DNA of 64,000 nucleotides, taken from positions 41,721,358 to 41,785,357 of the forward strand of contig JANJXV010000004.1 in assembly GCA_024803745.1 (NCBI GenBank). The letters run 5' to 3'. Shown here piece by piece: positions 62,242-64,000 of this stretch. The DNA comes from Megascapheus bottae (taxonomy: Eukaryota; Chordata; Mammalia; Rodentia; Geomyidae). Position numbers and translations under genes: made by a program. The notes under the pieces are model-generated. The model saw only the letters and a list, made by a program, of their open reading frames with translations, did no database searches and was not told the DNA's origin. The stretch's first letter is position 1. Every line of letters begins with the position of its first letter.

Positions 62242-63530
62242 CCTGCAAAAAAAAAAAAAAAGAACGAACGAAATTTGCACACCACTCAATTTCTTCATCA
62301 CCCAAGGTCAGTTGCAGTGGTGGAGTTGTGCTTGTCTATATATTAGGAAAAGATTAAAGAAGCATAGTAAAATAATAATAATAATAGAGAAGGGAAGGGT
62401 CGAAGATTATTGCATGGAAAAACTCTTCATCTCTTCCTGAGATAGCCCAGTTACTTGGCATTGTCCCTTGAGGCAATAGAAAGCCAAACAAGAATTACAT
62501 AAACAGAAATTGGGTCTCCATCTCCACATACGCAAAAAATGAAAAGACCGAGCTGCCTCCAGTTCCCAGATAATTTGTTACCTTTGCTTTCCTGTCCTGA
62601 AAAAAAAAAAAAAGGTGTGGCTTCAAGCGGTTGGCACATCAATGAGAACTGACATCTAGATGTATTATTTGTTCCCCAAATTTTGGTATGCATTTAAATA
62701 GGAGACATCTGATAATCGAGTTTATTCAATCAGTCTCAAAACGAACTGAAGAATCATTATGCTTGCTGTGCTTCTAAGTGGTTACAGTGTAGGCTATTAA
62801 CTCAAAATGTGCAGGGGAACCCAAACCCCATACTGTTTAGTACACGACTAATGGAATCGACACACAGCATTCATGCCTGCTTATTTTGGACCAGTCTGCA
62901 GCAAAGATTAAGAGTGTTAGGAAGTATTTGCTACAGTGTATGTAACAACACACAACTGACAGGCAAGAAATTTCAGAACTGTTTTGAAGAATATCCCATA
63001 TAGTTGCAAGTCTAAGGTCATTCGTGATTTTGGCTAACTGGGAGTAGGGGTGATAAAGAGTATGAGTTTGCTTCTAATTATTAGAAAAGCCTGTTGAAAC
63101 ATTATTTTGATTTTTTTAAGGGAAAGGAAAACTTTTGCCTGAGTAATTGTGGAAGATTTCTTAAAGTGAAAGTTACAACAGGTATCCAAATTAAATAAGC
63201 AACCAAAAGTTGCTGGAATTATTATCTATGATACAATAGTTCCTCTTCTGACCCAGAGTGCAGGGGTTAATTTCCACAGATTTACAGTGACACTTTGTCA
63301 TTTTGTGTTCTCATTCACTCTGTGAAACTGGGTAGGACAGGATCTCCAAGGAAGGAGAGATGGAACATTACTAGCAGAGCAGCTTCGTTGTCAGCTGTCC
63401 TCATAGAATGGGAGAGCCCTATCTTTTATTGAGCCTAATTTCTTTTTATCTGAACAGTGCTGACACACGTTGGGCATCCCTGGCTCAGGAATCTGAAATC
63501 CAAAATGCTCCAAAAAAAGTGAAGCTGCTA
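62242..63530. other. Presumed first intron, nothing clear
   Basis: A runs at about 62247-62261 and 62600-62612. No coding signal or clear repeat. Confidence 0.4.
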
Positions 63531-63537
63531 TTGCTGA

Positions 63538-63590
63538 TTCCTCCTCCTTCTCCTCCTCCTCCTCTTCCTTCTTCCCCTCCTTCTTCTTGG
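63538..63590. repeat. (TCC/TTC)n pyrimidine tract
   Basis: CTCCT and CTTCT units in tandem on the + strand. Confidence 0.9.
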
Positions 63591-63594
63591 TATT

Positions 63595-63842
63595 GATATT
63601 GGGGTTTGAACTTAGGGCCTTGCACTTGCTGGGCAGATGCCATGCTTCCAGTACTTTTTGGGTCCTATTTATTCTTCAGCTTTACAGTTGTAGTTGGGAT
63701 AAGTAGTTCACTCTACTACAATTCAACTTCTATCCCTTGGGATTGTGTCTCAAAACCTTCTTCCCTGGGTAGATTTGGAACTGCAGTCTTCCTAATAATC
63801 TCTTCCTTCCGTGTAGGTCTCACTTACTACTAGCACCTGGCT
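63595..63842 (-). repeat. Composite SINE (ID-like plus 7SL-like), reversed
   Basis: Reversed ID-like part 'ttggggtttgaacttagggc' (63599-63650) and a reversed 7SL-like part ending 'ctactagcacctggctc' (63842). Confidence 0.6.
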
Positions 63843-64000
63843 CAAAATACAAAAGTGACATTTCTAGCATGCAACTAGGATGTTCAGAAAGATCCAGATT
63901 CTGGAATGTTTTTAATGGAGTTTTTTTATTATCATTTTATGACTGATGATTTTTACCTGGAAATTTAAAAACCTGGAATTCTAGTCCCAAGAATTCTAGT

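Noticed and set aside
61154..62305. Long minus-strand open frame (383 codons) across the CpG island
   Set aside because: Stop codons are AT-rich, so GC-rich DNA stays open by chance in several frames, and this happens on both strands here. The translation is low-complexity Pro/Arg/Gly/Ala with no domain.
61714..62357. Plus-strand open frames of 142 and 149 codons in the same island
   Set aside because: Same cause as above. They overlap each other in different frames and lie after the splice donor, so they would be intronic.

Overview
This is a nuclear genomic window from a rodent, almost certainly a member of Geomyoidea (kangaroo rats, pocket mice, pocket gophers). The main evidence is the dominant SINE, an ID-like tRNA head joined to the 'Geo' right monomer. 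From memory, this IDL-Geo dimer is reported only from that superfamily. Rodent-style ID and B1-like fragments, several LINE-1 copies and long CA/GT microsatellites fit the same origin. No prokaryotic, plasmid or phage content is visible.

Positions 1-17741 hold the 3' part of PREP (prolyl endopeptidase) on the + strand. Five exons (4245-4381, 7114-7208, 11588-11719, 14423-14579, 17059-17353) join in frame and encode the last 271 residues (440-710). Tyr473, Ser554, Asp641 and His680 all fall at their expected numbers. The stop at 17351-17353 is followed by a short 3'UTR with two AATAAA signals. The introns carry many SINEs, some nested in others, and a LINE-1 3' end.

Positions 17742-61100 are a gene-poor intergenic block of about 43 kb. 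I recognise IDL-Geo SINEs, a second SINE type with a 7SL/B1-like head on the same Geo tail, older composite SINEs (two 7SL-like units plus an ID-like unit), LINE-1 fragments including a recurrent lineage-type 3'UTR, a MaLR LTR, two hAT-Charlie-type DNA transposon remnants, an LTR-like segment, a probable processed pseudogene on the minus strand (about 33270-34130), and many microsatellites. I found no convincing intact gene here.

Positions about 61130-62240 are a strong CpG island with a consensus + strand splice donor at 61642/61643. In human and mouse the next gene downstream of PREP, in the same orientation, is POPDC3. The island is therefore most simply read as the POPDC3 promoter and non-coding first exon, with the rest of the window as its first intron. 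That assignment rests on synteny, not on coding sequence. I saw no previously undescribed gene system. The most interesting material is the modular SINE architecture and one SINE close to the last PREP splice acceptor.
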